Shown: positions 24,932 to 35,277, counted from the first letter of the stretch. The stretch: DNA of 35,982 nt from Helicobacteraceae bacterium (GCA_031273735.1 JAISRI010000094.1:1-35982), one strand, 5' to 3'. Numbers and translations: made by a program. Notes: generated from the sequence alone by a model not told the origin.

Positions 24932-25237
24932 TTAAATTACCGCGTTCGCCGCGATAATTATCCACTCGCTAGATATGCGATCGTTTTCGATCATCGCCTT
25001 AGTGGTCAAGGTTTCGATCTCTCGCGTAACTAGCAACTCTTGATATACGCTTTTATAAGCGATCGCTACGCTCTCGCTAGCGACCAAAACGCCGATTTTA
25101 ATCGTCTCGTAAGCGGGCGCGTCTTTGCTAATTCCGCGCTCAAAAACCGCGATTTTCGCGTCGATCGCCGCCGTATTTAACGCGCTTTCAACTCGCGCTA
25201 AAAGTTCGGTTTCGCTTAATAAATTGCATATATTCAT
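24932..25237 (-). CDS. Minor tail / tail terminator-like (GpU-type)
   Basis: Position and size. Confidence 0.4.
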   Translation of the reverse strand: MNICNLLSETELLARVESALNTAAIDAKIAVFERGISKDAPAYETIKIGVLVASESVAIAYKSVYQELLVTREIETLTTKAMIENDRISSEWIIIAANAVI

Positions 25238-25240
25238 CTC

Positions 25241-25507
25241 TTATCCTACTAACGCTTCTAAAAGCTCGGCTTCCCGATTGATATTAACGATTTTAAGCGT
25301 TTTACCGCGAAAAAGAACGACCGATCCGATCTTGGTTTTTGCCTCGCGATCGATTAAACGCAAAACGACGTTAATCCCGCCGTCCGCGCTATGCTGATCT
25401 ACTTCGGCTTTGTAATCGATATTGTCTATCTTTACGCTTTCGCCGTCTTTAGATAAAATCTTATCAAGATCGACGCGCCCTAAATCGCTAAATCTATCAA
25501 TCGGCAT
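25241..25507 (-). CDS. Head-tail joining-like protein (GpFII-type)
   Basis: Small beta-rich protein between capsid and tail genes. Confidence 0.4.
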   Translation of the reverse strand: MPIDRFSDLGRVDLDKILSKDGESVKIDNIDYKAEVDQHSADGGINVVLRLIDREAKTKIGSVVLFRGKTLKIVNINREAELLEALVG

Positions 25508-25512
25508 AGCTT

Positions 25513-25836
25513 TTACTTCTTGCTTTTCTTAAGCGGAGCGGGCGCGGGTTCGGCGGTTTCGTCGCCGTCGTTTTCGTCCGCGTCGCTCACGTCCTCCTTA
25601 TAGGCTTCCGCGCTCGCGGCTACAATACCCCCCACAATCTCGCCGACGCTCTTGCTCGCGTCCGTTTTAGCGGCGTTTGCGTCGTTTTGCGAGGGTAGAT
25701 CGTCGTTTAGCGTGATCTCGCCGTGTTTGCTTTTGATAATCGCGTTCGCGGCGCGATCATCAACGTCGTATATCTTGCCGACCTCTAATACCTTGCCGCT
25801 CCAAATAACGGATCGGACTATTTTAACTTTTGGCAT
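25513..25836 (-). CDS. Hypothetical capsid-region protein
   Basis: Downstream of MCP; acidic/Lys tail. Confidence 0.5.
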   Translation of the reverse strand: MPKVKIVRSVIWSGKVLEVGKIYDVDDRAANAIIKSKHGEITLNDDLPSQNDANAAKTDASKSVGEIVGGIVAASAEAYKEDVSDADENDGDETAEPAPAPLKKSKK

Positions 25837-25860
25837 TTTATTAGCTCCTTTTTCGCTTTT

Positions 25861-27711
25861 TTACGCCGTAACCGCGTCTAAGATCGCCGCAAAACTTTCG
25901 GGACGTTTAATAGCCACGTCGGCGTTTGCATACGCCCTAATAACCATCACCGCCTGATCCGCTTTTGTGTATGGATCGACCTCTATATCGATCCCGCCCC
26001 AATAGCCCACAATTATGTCGGCAAAATTACCAAAAAGGATCGCGCTTAGATTAGTTCCCGTCCCTTTGGTCAAGTCGTTAGGGATATAGTTAGAAACATA
26101 GGCGTTGTAGCCATTTACTAACCCCACGCCCTCGCCGCGCGCGTCCCAAATATATTCGGTTTGACCGCTCTCTTTTGGCGTGGTTTTTAACTTCCCGCGC
26201 ACCGCTGGAGTTGTTAAATATCTTAACGTTCCAACGTCCGCGTTAGCGTTAGATAGCGAGGTTTCCAGCGCGACTATATCTTTCCACGTCGCCGCCGCGC
26301 CGTTAGTCCCTAGCGCGATCACCGATACGCCGTCGCTATTTAATAGCCCTTTTGGCTCGCCCCCCGTCCCTAATCCATTAACGGCGGCTTGCTCGATTTT
26401 GTGGATAATCGCCTTATAGATACGATCGCGCACAAGGCTTTCAACGCTAAGCGAGCTTTGCGCCAAAAGTAAGCGAGAAAATGAGCTAATACCGATTAGC
26501 TGTTTAGGGGTTAAGGCGATTTGTCCCGTAACAAAATCGCTATACGTTCCCGCCGCCGTTTCTGTCGGCTGCCAATAAGCGGTTATAACGTCGGTTTCTT
26601 TTGGGATATTAACGTTCCCGCTTAATCCGCTGGCAATTTCTGCAAACTGCAAAATCGCGGATTTATTAAGTAAAACGTCGATAAAATCGCCGCTCCAAAG
26701 TTCGGTCGGGACTAACTCTTTTCCCGCCGTCGCCGTGCCAGCCGTTAGCGTGCGCTTAAGCATATCGCTAGGGATATACACCCCTCGCGATTGTTTACCT
26801 AGCTTTTTACTAGCGGCGGCGCTTACTTCCATCTCGTATTTCGCGGCTTCTTGCGCGGCGCGATTGTTGGGATTGATAAGCGCGTTTATCGCCCTCAAAA
26901 GGCTAAAGTTATTAACCTCTTTTTGGCTCAACCCTAAGCTATCGTCTATAGGGTTTTGCGGCGCGTTTTGCGCCGAACGTTCGCCGATTTTTTCGAGCGC
27001 GAAGCCCTTAAACTCGCTAGCGGATCGTCCGTTAGCGATAAACTCTTGCGCCTCGTCTAATAGGTTGTGGCGCTTGGCGATAGAAAGGATTTCCGCGACC
27101 TCTTTATTCCGCGCCGCATAATCTACGACGGGCGTTTCTTTTTCCGCAATTTCTGCGATCTCTTTAGGCATTTCTTTTTCCTTTTTTTCAATTTTTATAT
27201 CTTTTTCGCCCGCGTTTAGATCGGCTTTTCTGCCTACGCCGACGCTAATATCGGCGGGGATCGAAACTATAGAGATTTCATAAGGCGTCCATTTTGTAAC
27301 AATTAGTCCAAAATCGTCGCCGCCTCTATCAAACTCTAAAAACTCGTCAATCGTATATCCAACGCTAACGTTACGGCGTATACCCGCCTGTATATCGTTA
27401 AAAATTTCTGTGGCGAAGGCGCTATCGCTAAACCTAACGATCGCACGTCCTTTCCCGTCAGAAACTTCCGCGCTTTGTATTACCCCGATCTGCCTGTTTG
27501 TGTCGTGATTTAGCAAGAGCGGCGCGGCGTTTTTTAAGCGTTCAAAATTAACGCTGTTTGCGCCGTGTTCTAAAATCTCTTTGCCAAACCATCGATCGAT
27601 AGGCTGATCGCTCGAAAAACTCAATTCCAGCGTTCGCCGATCGGTTTCTACTTTGCCGATCGTCGCTTCGCGAAATTGCGTTTCCTTTAATCTGTTCGCG
27701 TCGATTTTCAT
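25861..27711 (-). CDS. HK97-type prohead protease fused to major capsid protein
   Basis: N-terminal protease-like segment (APLLLNHDTNRQIGVIQSAEV...YEISIVSIPADISVGVGR) and C-terminal HK97 MCP (SGNVNIPKETD..., LTPKQLIGISSFSRLLLAQS). Confidence 0.85.
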   Translation of the reverse strand: MKIDANRLKETQFREATIGKVETDRRTLELSFSSDQPIDRWFGKEILEHGANSVNFERLKNAAPLLLNHDTNRQIGVIQSAEVSDGKGRAIVRFSDSAFATEIFNDIQAGIRRNVSVGYTIDEFLEFDRGGDDFGLIVTKWTPYEISIVSIPADISVGVGRKADLNAGEKDIKIEKKEKEMPKEIAEIAEKETPVVDYAARNKEVAEILSIAKRHNLLDEAQEFIANGRSASEFKGFALEKIGERSAQNAPQNPIDDSLGLSQKEVNNFSLLRAINALINPNNRAAQEAAKYEMEVSAAASKKLGKQSRGVYIPSDMLKRTLTAGTATAGKELVPTELWSGDFIDVLLNKSAILQFAEIASGLSGNVNIPKETDVITAYWQPTETAAGTYSDFVTGQIALTPKQLIGISSFSRLLLAQSSLSVESLVRDRIYKAIIHKIEQAAVNGLGTGGEPKGLLNSDGVSVIALGTNGAAATWKDIVALETSLSNANADVGTLRYLTTPAVRGKLKTTPKESGQTEYIWDARGEGVGLVNGYNAYVSNYIPNDLTKGTGTNLSAILFGNFADIIVGYWGGIDIEVDPYTKADQAVMVIRAYANADVAIKRPESFAAILDAVTA

Positions 27712-27738
27712 CTTTCGCTAGCTCCTTTTACAACGATC

Positions 27739-27766
27739 ATTATACATCGCCAGATCGCCAAATCTG
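27739..27766 (-). promoter_or_regulatory. Candidate capsid-gene promoter with operator dyad
   Basis: TATAAT at 27744..27739 (minus); CAGAT-N6-ATCTG dyad at 27751-27766. Confidence 0.45.
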
Positions 27767-27824
27767 ACAGTTGCAAAAAAAAGATTTTGAAAAAAAATAA
27801 AAGTTTTTGCGATTTTTTAGAAAA

Positions 27825-28751
27825 TTAAGTCAAGCCCTCAAGCTGGAGCGAGCAATCGCTATAATTTTCGCCGCTCAAAATTAACGAGAAGTCTCTAAAA
27901 AATCCGTAAAGAACCAAAGCTGAAAACTTACCCGATCCGATCCACGCCGTAGGTCGCGCCCGTAAACGCGATAAAACGGCAAGCACAACGTCAAAATTAT
28001 TAGTCTTGATAAGCACGTCGATTTCGGCGCGTTTTGCAAACTTTCTGACTTTTAATATCGTGTTCCCGTTCGCGTCAGTTTCTTTGACGCTGTAATCAAT
28101 AATCCCTATATTAGGCGATATTTTTGTCTCGCCTATATCCATAAGCGATCCGACCGCTATACGTCCAATTTTCGCGCCGTTATCTTTCAACGCCGTAATC
28201 CTTATACGCATATTATAATCGTTAGTCGGAAATTCGACGAAAACATCTTGCGATCCCGTTTCCTCGATCAACTCTGGATAAAAATAATCATACCACCCGC
28301 TTGTAGGATTATAAATTAAACCCGTATAAAAAACCTCTTTGCTAAAAATAATATCGTCGCTATCGCCTATGCGCATTTCGATTAAAACGTCGCTTTCCAT
28401 TTGCCCTAAAAACACGGCGCTAACTCTATGCGCTAAAACCTCCACGTATTCGTTTTGTTCTAAAAACCCTTGTGTTGTAGCCGTATTATCAAACGCTTTA
28501 TAATTATCGGGCGCGCCTAAATTGATCCACCCTAGCGGATCGGTAGCGGGATCGCTAGTCGTATTATTTCCCGCCGCCTCGAAAATATAATCTATGTTTG
28601 GTATATCGATCGATAGATGATCGCTTGGGACGCTTCTTATCACTTTATCGCCCGCCGCGTAAGTCGTATTTATATCCCACGCGGGATAGTTTTCGCTATC
28701 GCTAAATCCATTTGTTCCGATCGTCATTTTTATCGGTAATAATACTCTCAC
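27825..28751 (-). CDS. Tail protein of unknown role (distal tail/tip candidate)
   Basis: ATGA overlap with tape measure; YPAWDINTTYAAGDKVIRS module. Confidence 0.5.
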   Translation of the reverse strand: MRVLLPIKMTIGTNGFSDSENYPAWDINTTYAAGDKVIRSVPSDHLSIDIPNIDYIFEAAGNNTTSDPATDPLGWINLGAPDNYKAFDNTATTQGFLEQNEYVEVLAHRVSAVFLGQMESDVLIEMRIGDSDDIIFSKEVFYTGLIYNPTSGWYDYFYPELIEETGSQDVFVEFPTNDYNMRIRITALKDNGAKIGRIAVGSLMDIGETKISPNIGIIDYSVKETDANGNTILKVRKFAKRAEIDVLIKTNNFDVVLAVLSRLRARPTAWIGSGKFSALVLYGFFRDFSLILSGENYSDCSLQLEGLT

Positions 28752-31700
28752 GCGCTCGCCCCCTCTAATTCCGATCTTTCTTGCGATCGCCGCGCTAAAA
28801 CCAACTCTTTAAGCATTTGATATTGTAGATCGTTTGATTTGTCTAACTTACTATCGATCGTCCGTTCCAACATCTCTAACAGATAAGCCGATTGCGTATC
28901 GCCTAATTCCGCTAAATCATTAAGGTTATTTAAATAATCTATATCGCTTTGATCGTCGCCATATTTCAACGTCGCTAAAGCCTCTATTAAGTCGTTAATC
29001 TCGTCGCTCGTTTTCGCGCCGCTGGCTAACGCTAGGGCGCGTTTTGTCGCGTCGGATACGCCGCTAAAACCTATCTGATCCAACGATAGCGCGGGAGTTA
29101 GCGCGGCGATCAGATCGTTAATGGTTTGATTGGTAGCTAAATCCGCGTTATCGCCAACTATGCGGACGCTTAATATATCCGCGCTTAAATCCATAGCGTC
29201 GGCGTATTGATTTAACGACGCGGCAAGGGCGTTTTTTAACTCCTCGTCATACGCGCCCGCCGCGTCCTGCAAGCCTTGCGCGGCGTTGATATAGCTATCC
29301 CACAAGCTAGCGATCTGATCGCTCGTTAAATCGCCCTTTAGCGAGCCGTCCGCGTTGTATAGTCCGTTTAGTCGATCCGCCGCTTGCGCATAATCGCGCT
29401 TCCACTGATCTTGATCTCGCTCTACGAGATCGCTCGCTAAATCCCGCGCTTGATTAGCTAATGTTTTTAAGTTATTTACAAAATCTCTTAAACTATTAGT
29501 CGCGCTTTCGATCGCGCTATCCGTCTGTTCTAACCACTCGACAAAACTCGCTTCGCTCTTAATTCTTTCTAGCTCCGCGTTCGCTAGCGTTTTAATTGCT
29601 TCTACATATTGTTCTGCGGCGAGTTTTAACTCGTCGAACATAGCGGTGATTTCCTCGACGTTTGCATTTGCGCCAAGCGCCGCGATTAGCTCCTCTAGCA
29701 TTTCGCCGTTTAATATCTTATTAAGATTTTTCGGATCGAACATACCATTTAATAACTCTTGATATTTAGCGATCTCGCCCTCTAATAACGATATATCCAA
29801 ACTTAATTCGGGAATACCTATATTATAAGCGCCGTCTTTTTCCCCGATCAGATCTTTAAGTATGTTATCAAGCATACCGCCGCTTTTGCCTTCGCCGCTT
29901 TGTTGTTTTTTAAGCGCGTCAAGTTTAGCTTGCGCCGCGTCCATCGCCTTTTTTATTTCGTCATATACTCCAAACGGCAAATCTAATAATTCTCTATTAC
30001 CTTCCGCAATTTCGCTTTTTAATCGTTCTATTTCGGCTTTTGTATCTTTAATTGCTGGGTGTTGTTCTTCGTTTAATCCCCACGCAAACATAAACTCTAA
30101 ATGCGCTTCTAGTTCTTTAATTCTTTGTTCGTTGGCGGGTATTTTTGCGCGGTAAGCTAATATCCGATTATTGATCGCTTCGACGCTTTTATTCGCCGCG
30201 TCTAAATAACTTAAGTAATAATCTTTCGCGGCGTTAAAATTATCTTTTGCCGTATCAAGATCGTATTGCGCCATATTAACGCCCGTTATACTCGCGACAA
30301 AACGATCTACTTCCGCAAAAATAGAGTATACGCCGTTCATCGCTTCGGCGAATTTTTTAATTCCTTCGGCGGTTAAATTGCCGTAATTATCGCCGCCAAA
30401 TTGTTTCAAAAATCCCACCATTTGCGCCTGCGCCATCGTCATCTGCGCGTAGATATAAGTGGTTTTTTTCTTAGTGCCAAATAACGTTTTTTTGCTAGAT
30501 TTTTCTATACCTACCAAAATGTTATATTGCTCTTGATCGTCGTAGTATCGCGCCATCAAGGCTTGCATTTGGTTTTCGATCATATCGCTATAGACTTTTG
30601 TCGATTTATCGACGTTTATTTCTATCGTCCGCAAAGCCTCGTTAAAACCCTTGATTTTTTTAACGTGTCCCGTTGAAAAAAATCCCGCTATCCCGCCCAC
30701 TATAGCGCCAATAATAGCGCCTATCGCCGTGCCTATCCCTGGTTCAACGTATGTCCCTATCATAGCGCCCGTCGTAGCGCCGTATCCTATACCCATTTGC
30801 GGCTTTTGATCGTGCCAACCCGTAGCCGCCGCGTCGACGTAATTTGTCGCGTTTATCGCCATAGCGAGCGCGATATTTTTTCGACGTAAATAATAAAACA
30901 TTTCGCGGAATGCGGCGGTAGCTTGCGCGGTATTATCCGCGATCTCTTGTAATATATCTCGCGTCTCGGTTTTCGTCCATTCTGCCGTCGCTAAACTAGC
31001 GACTGCGGCGAGCGCCATTCCCGCGCCCATCGCTCCCGCTCCCGCTTGTATATTAGACCAATTTATATCGCCGCCGCTAAGCGCGTTTGATAACTCTTTT
31101 GATAGCGTTTGGCTAAATTGTTGCGCGAAAACGTCCGATAGCGATTGCGCAAAATCCCCCGCGAAACTCTTAAAATTAAATTTGCCGTTTTGAAACGAGT
31201 TTTGAATACCTTTTGTTATCGCGGCGGCTATTGTGTCCGCTATATCTTTTTGCAAGTCGTTCGGGATAATTTCGTCCGCTTTTAACTTCCTTTGTTCGCT
31301 TAATAATTCTTTAGTTTTTTCAAGTTCCGCGATCCGCGTTATATCGCTATCGGGATTTAGCGCGGCGATCTGTTTTTCTATATTTAAGATTTCCGTATCA
31401 TATGCTAAGATTTGTTTTTTTCTGTTGGCTTCCTCTTCCGTAATTTCGCCGCGTAAAATCGCATTGTCTAGCGCGAGATTTTCGATCTTTTCTAACGCGG
31501 TATTAGCGCGGATAAACTCGTCTATAATCTTTTGCGTTTCCTCGCGTTTTATTTTTACGAGTTCGATATTTTCCATCTCGTTTATTTTTTCGATTATGTC
31601 CGCGAGCGTAGCGGTATCTTTAACTAATTCAACCGCGTTCATTTTCATCTCGACAAATTGCGCTATGATCTGATCGCTTTGATTTTCAAACGTCTTAATA

Positions 31701-33424
31701 TATTGATCTTTTATCTTTTTTTGAAAACTTACAAACTCTTTATTAGCCGCGTCGTTTATCTTTTTTAACTCCGCGCTTTGTATTTCGTCGACTAGCTTCC
31801 ACGCTTGTTTATATTCCTCGCTATCGGGCGCGATTTTAGCGGTTATATCCGATCGCATTTGCGCGATTTTAGCGTTTAATTTTTCAACGTCGCTTAATAA
31901 TAGTTTATCGCGTTCCGCTTGATATTTTTCAACCAAGCTCAACGCCTCGTCGGCGTTAAATAGTTTTGGAGTTTCAACGCCGTTCGCTTTAGCTTCTAAT
32001 CTGCTTAATCCCTCGTCGATCTCTTTAATTTTTTTAAGATATTCATCGGCTTCGCGGGTTAAATCATCGACTTTTGATTGCTTTTCGATCCCGCTAGATC
32101 GTCCAAAACCAAAAAAGCCGCCGCCCGTCTGTTCCATCCTTATAGCTTCAAGGCGTTTTTCAAGCGCTTCTTGTTCGTATTGTTGTTTTAATAATAACAA
32201 ATTAGCTTTACTATATTCATTATTTTTTAATTTAATTTCGTCGAAAGTTTCCGCTAATTTTTCGCCTTCCGAGCTTGCAAACGCAAAATAAGTCGCTATG
32301 CCCGCCAACCCCGCTATAATAGCGGTAAACGGGGTCGCCAAAAACGCGGCTTTAAATCCCGTCATAGCTCTGTTTAAGCCGTTCGTCGCTACGGCGGCGG
32401 CGGCGCTTAATTTACTCATTGTCGCTAATTCTATCGCATAAGCCGCCGATAATTTTCTTACTATTCCCATACCGCCCGCAAGGGCGATCGCGCTAACTTT
32501 ATAAACAGAAAATCCTGCGGCTGCCGAAGCGGCTACTACGCCGATTTTTTTAATCCCGTTGATTGTTTCTTGTATAGTTTCGCCGTTAGCTTTTAGAAAA
32601 TCTATAACGCTTTTTATCGCTTCTTTTGTCGTATCGATCGCGCCGCTTGTTTCAAGCGCCGTCGCGTATATCTTACCGATCTCCTCTTGTAGATCGCCCC
32701 AAAGATTTTCTTTTTGGCTTTGTTGCCCGCCGAAGGATTTTGCTATCGCTTCAGCCGCGCCCGCATAGCTATTTTTTAATTGATCTATTATGACTTTTTG
32801 CGCTTTAGCGGTATCGCCCGCGCCGATAAGATTTTTGATTAAATCTTTCTGCCCGTCGCTAAATTGCACGCCCGCGCGGCTTAATGCGCTCAACCCGCTA
32901 ACGGGATCGTTTAACGCCCGCCCTAGCATTTTTGTCGCGCTTATTAAATCGACTTCTAGGACTGTCGACAAGTCCGTCGCCGCCGTGATCGCGTCGTTAA
33001 AAATATCGCCCTTGATATTTCTAAAAGTTAATAACAAACTTTGCGCCGCGATAACAGCCTCGTCGCCAAAAGTCGTGATGTCTTGTATATGTCCCGCGAA
33101 ATCTTGTAACTCTTTACTACTAACGCCCGCCGCGCCGCCCGTAGCGGCTAAAACCGCGTTTAATTTCGCTACCGCTTTTTCTTGCGTAATATATGCATCG
33201 GTGTATTCTTTTGTGTAATTACTTATACCCTTTAATATATTAGTTATCCCAAGCAAACTTTGCGCTGTAAAAGCGGTTCTTTGCAAATACTTATCAAACT
33301 GCCCGACCATCGCTCCCGCGTCTTTTGCGGCGCGTTGCGTAGCCTCAAGCGAGGCGTTAAAAGTTTTTATCCCGCCCGTGTCGGCGCTCGCGCTTATATT
33401 GACTTTTATATTATTTTCCGCCAT
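28748..33424 (-). CDS. Tail tape measure protein
   Basis: 1558 aa, helical; GGAAGVSSKELQDFAGHIQDITTFGDEAVIAAQSLLLTF and glycine-rich TM segment. Confidence 0.9.
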   Translation of the reverse strand: MAENNIKVNISASADTGGIKTFNASLEATQRAAKDAGAMVGQFDKYLQRTAFTAQSLLGITNILKGISNYTKEYTDAYITQEKAVAKLNAVLAATGGAAGVSSKELQDFAGHIQDITTFGDEAVIAAQSLLLTFRNIKGDIFNDAITAATDLSTVLEVDLISATKMLGRALNDPVSGLSALSRAGVQFSDGQKDLIKNLIGAGDTAKAQKVIIDQLKNSYAGAAEAIAKSFGGQQSQKENLWGDLQEEIGKIYATALETSGAIDTTKEAIKSVIDFLKANGETIQETINGIKKIGVVAASAAAGFSVYKVSAIALAGGMGIVRKLSAAYAIELATMSKLSAAAAVATNGLNRAMTGFKAAFLATPFTAIIAGLAGIATYFAFASSEGEKLAETFDEIKLKNNEYSKANLLLLKQQYEQEALEKRLEAIRMEQTGGGFFGFGRSSGIEKQSKVDDLTREADEYLKKIKEIDEGLSRLEAKANGVETPKLFNADEALSLVEKYQAERDKLLLSDVEKLNAKIAQMRSDITAKIAPDSEEYKQAWKLVDEIQSAELKKINDAANKEFVSFQKKIKDQYIKTFENQSDQIIAQFVEMKMNAVELVKDTATLADIIEKINEMENIELVKIKREETQKIIDEFIRANTALEKIENLALDNAILRGEITEEEANRKKQILAYDTEILNIEKQIAALNPDSDITRIAELEKTKELLSEQRKLKADEIIPNDLQKDIADTIAAAITKGIQNSFQNGKFNFKSFAGDFAQSLSDVFAQQFSQTLSKELSNALSGGDINWSNIQAGAGAMGAGMALAAVASLATAEWTKTETRDILQEIADNTAQATAAFREMFYYLRRKNIALAMAINATNYVDAAATGWHDQKPQMGIGYGATTGAMIGTYVEPGIGTAIGAIIGAIVGGIAGFFSTGHVKKIKGFNEALRTIEINVDKSTKVYSDMIENQMQALMARYYDDQEQYNILVGIEKSSKKTLFGTKKKTTYIYAQMTMAQAQMVGFLKQFGGDNYGNLTAEGIKKFAEAMNGVYSIFAEVDRFVASITGVNMAQYDLDTAKDNFNAAKDYYLSYLDAANKSVEAINNRILAYRAKIPANEQRIKELEAHLEFMFAWGLNEEQHPAIKDTKAEIERLKSEIAEGNRELLDLPFGVYDEIKKAMDAAQAKLDALKKQQSGEGKSGGMLDNILKDLIGEKDGAYNIGIPELSLDISLLEGEIAKYQELLNGMFDPKNLNKILNGEMLEELIAALGANANVEEITAMFDELKLAAEQYVEAIKTLANAELERIKSEASFVEWLEQTDSAIESATNSLRDFVNNLKTLANQARDLASDLVERDQDQWKRDYAQAADRLNGLYNADGSLKGDLTSDQIASLWDSYINAAQGLQDAAGAYDEELKNALAASLNQYADAMDLSADILSVRIVGDNADLATNQTINDLIAALTPALSLDQIGFSGVSDATKRALALASGAKTSDEINDLIEALATLKYGDDQSDIDYLNNLNDLAELGDTQSAYLLEMLERTIDSKLDKSNDLQYQMLKELVLARRSQERSELEGASA

Positions 33425-33448
33425 AATATGCCCTAAAAAGGATTAAAA

Positions 33449-33541
33449 ATGGAAGGGATACTAGCGGCTTGTTTTGTGATTGTTTTGTGGCTTTTAACCC
33501 GCAAAAGCAAGCGCAAATACCCAAATTGGGATCAACCCTAA
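33449..33541 (+). CDS. 30-aa single-TM microprotein, opposite strand
   Basis: MEGILAACFVIVLWLLTRKSKRKYPNWDQP*; SD AAGGA; stop overlaps the portal stop. Confidence 0.45.
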   Translation: MEGILAACFVIVLWLLTRKSKRKYPNWDQP

Positions 33542-34965
33542 TCATCGCCGCCCTTTTCAGTTATTAAGTCGTTTTCGATCGTTATGCCGTGCTTTTCTCT
33601 TAGCGATTTTTCCGCCGCTAACTGCTCGTAGATCTCCTCAATATCCAACCCGCCTTCACTCGCTACTTGCGATCCCGTTTTTAATCCCGCGCCGATAGCG
33701 GCGATCGCGCTGTTAGTATCTTTTAACGGATCGACCCACTGCCAGCCGCGCCCTAGCCAAACCACGTCGCAAAACTTATCAAACTTGATATATGGTAGAT
33801 TAAGATTTTTTTGCAAAAGTTGCAAGTCCAGCCACGCCTCAAAAATCTTTTGATGGAATTGATCGGCGAACCAACTTTGCAAAACGCGCCACTGATCGCG
33901 CTCCTCTAAAACTCCCTGCCTAATAGAGCTATAATTTACGCCCTCAAGATCGCCGCTTAAAACGCTATAACTAACGTTTAATCCGCTCGCGATCCCTCTT
34001 AATATACTTTTAACAAAAGCCTCGTAAGAAGTATTAGGGTGGTCAAAGTCCGCCGTCTTAAAATCCCATCCCGCTGGTAGTTGTTCTAAAATGCCCGGCT
34101 CGACTTCCGTTAATATATTGCCCGCCGCGTCCGTTCCGTCGCCGCCGTTATAAGTAGTTTCTAGCGCGTCCGCGCTTTGCGTATAAAAACCCATTTTAGA
34201 CGCGCCGATCCGCGCCGCTATTAGCTCCGCCTCCTCGTATCCCGCTAAAATGTTAATCCTATTCATCACGTTCGCGCACCAACTCGCCCCCCTAGCTTGC
34301 GCGGCGCGATCGCGCTTAAATATATGCAAAATAGCGTCGGCTTCTATGCGTTCAATATCGGTTAAATCATTGCTACTTTTTGGGGGTTTTTTGTGCATAT
34401 AATAAGCGATGGGTTTGCCGTATTGATCGCGTTCAATTCCCATTATTATATTTTTATCCGCATTATTATAATTTACGGGACAAAAATCAGCCTCTAAAAT
34501 AGATATAGCAAAGCCGTATTTATTTTGATAACCTCTATGCAACCGCACAAAAATCTCGCCGTCGCGGGCGATAGAAGTTATAGCTAATCTTTCCAAATCC
34601 GCGAAGCTACCAATACCGCTCGCGTCGCAAACTCCCGCTTTAGCCCAACGCCACCACAAGTCGGCGATCGCCTTATTAGCGTAATTATCGCTAGAGCCGT
34701 CGGGGTTTTTAGATCGCGGCTGGATCATTATGCCGTTTTGACCTACGACGTTAGCGGCGATCATCGATAACCACTTAGAGATATACGGATTATTTAACGC
34801 GAGATCGCGGGCGCGCGATCTTAACGCGATAATATCGTTTTTAAGCGTTTCGTTTATATCTACTTTTTGCCCAAACCATCGCGCCGTAAATCGCGTTGAT
34901 TTAGCGGCTTCAAAGCCTCTTTTAGACGTTTTATTTTTTTTCAAAAACCAATTTATAAGTCCCAA
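33538..34965 (-). CDS. Phage portal protein (lambda GpB family)
   Basis: NPYISKWLSMIAANVVGQNGIMIQPRSK, ISILEADFCPVNYN, GVNYSSIRQGVLEERDQW. Confidence 0.92.
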   Translation of the reverse strand: MGLINWFLKKNKTSKRGFEAAKSTRFTARWFGQKVDINETLKNDIIALRSRARDLALNNPYISKWLSMIAANVVGQNGIMIQPRSKNPDGSSDNYANKAIADLWWRWAKAGVCDASGIGSFADLERLAITSIARDGEIFVRLHRGYQNKYGFAISILEADFCPVNYNNADKNIIMGIERDQYGKPIAYYMHKKPPKSSNDLTDIERIEADAILHIFKRDRAAQARGASWCANVMNRINILAGYEEAELIAARIGASKMGFYTQSADALETTYNGGDGTDAAGNILTEVEPGILEQLPAGWDFKTADFDHPNTSYEAFVKSILRGIASGLNVSYSVLSGDLEGVNYSSIRQGVLEERDQWRVLQSWFADQFHQKIFEAWLDLQLLQKNLNLPYIKFDKFCDVVWLGRGWQWVDPLKDTNSAIAAIGAGLKTGSQVASEGGLDIEEIYEQLAAEKSLREKHGITIENDLITEKGGDD

Positions 34966-34996
34966 AATCCGATCCCTTTATTTTTTTGCGTTTTGC

Positions 34997-35227
34997 TTAA
35001 AAATACGCCTTGATTTTTCGCCCGCTGGCTTTGCCGTCGGCTTTTGCCGCTAGTAGCTCCGCTTCGGCGATTTCGCGCCGTAGTTGGGCGCGTAGCTTAA
35101 GCAGATCGGCGATCGGGGTTTTGGTTACGCTTTGCCCGTTAGGCAGAGTGTAAGCGCTTATATCGTCGGTTATTCTGCCTTCGATCGTCGCGTCGATCGC
35201 GTCTAGTAATTCTTGTTTCGTAGCCAT
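34997..35227 (-). CDS. GpW-like head-tail joining protein
   Basis: 76 aa, immediately upstream of portal; lambda gpW-like size and pattern. Confidence 0.7.
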   Translation of the reverse strand: MATKQELLDAIDATIEGRITDDISAYTLPNGQSVTKTPIADLLKLRAQLRREIAEAELLAAKADGKASGRKIKAYF

Positions 35228-35277
35228 TTTTTTCCTTCTCTGACCACGTAATTATAACACGTTTTTGGGGTTTTCTT

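Noticed and set aside
29862-33218. Plus-strand ORFs inside the tape measure (29862..30155, 31233..31673, 32559..32768, 32790..33218)
   Set aside because: Shadow ORFs antisense to a strong coding frame, Ser/Ile/Phe-rich composition, no independent support.
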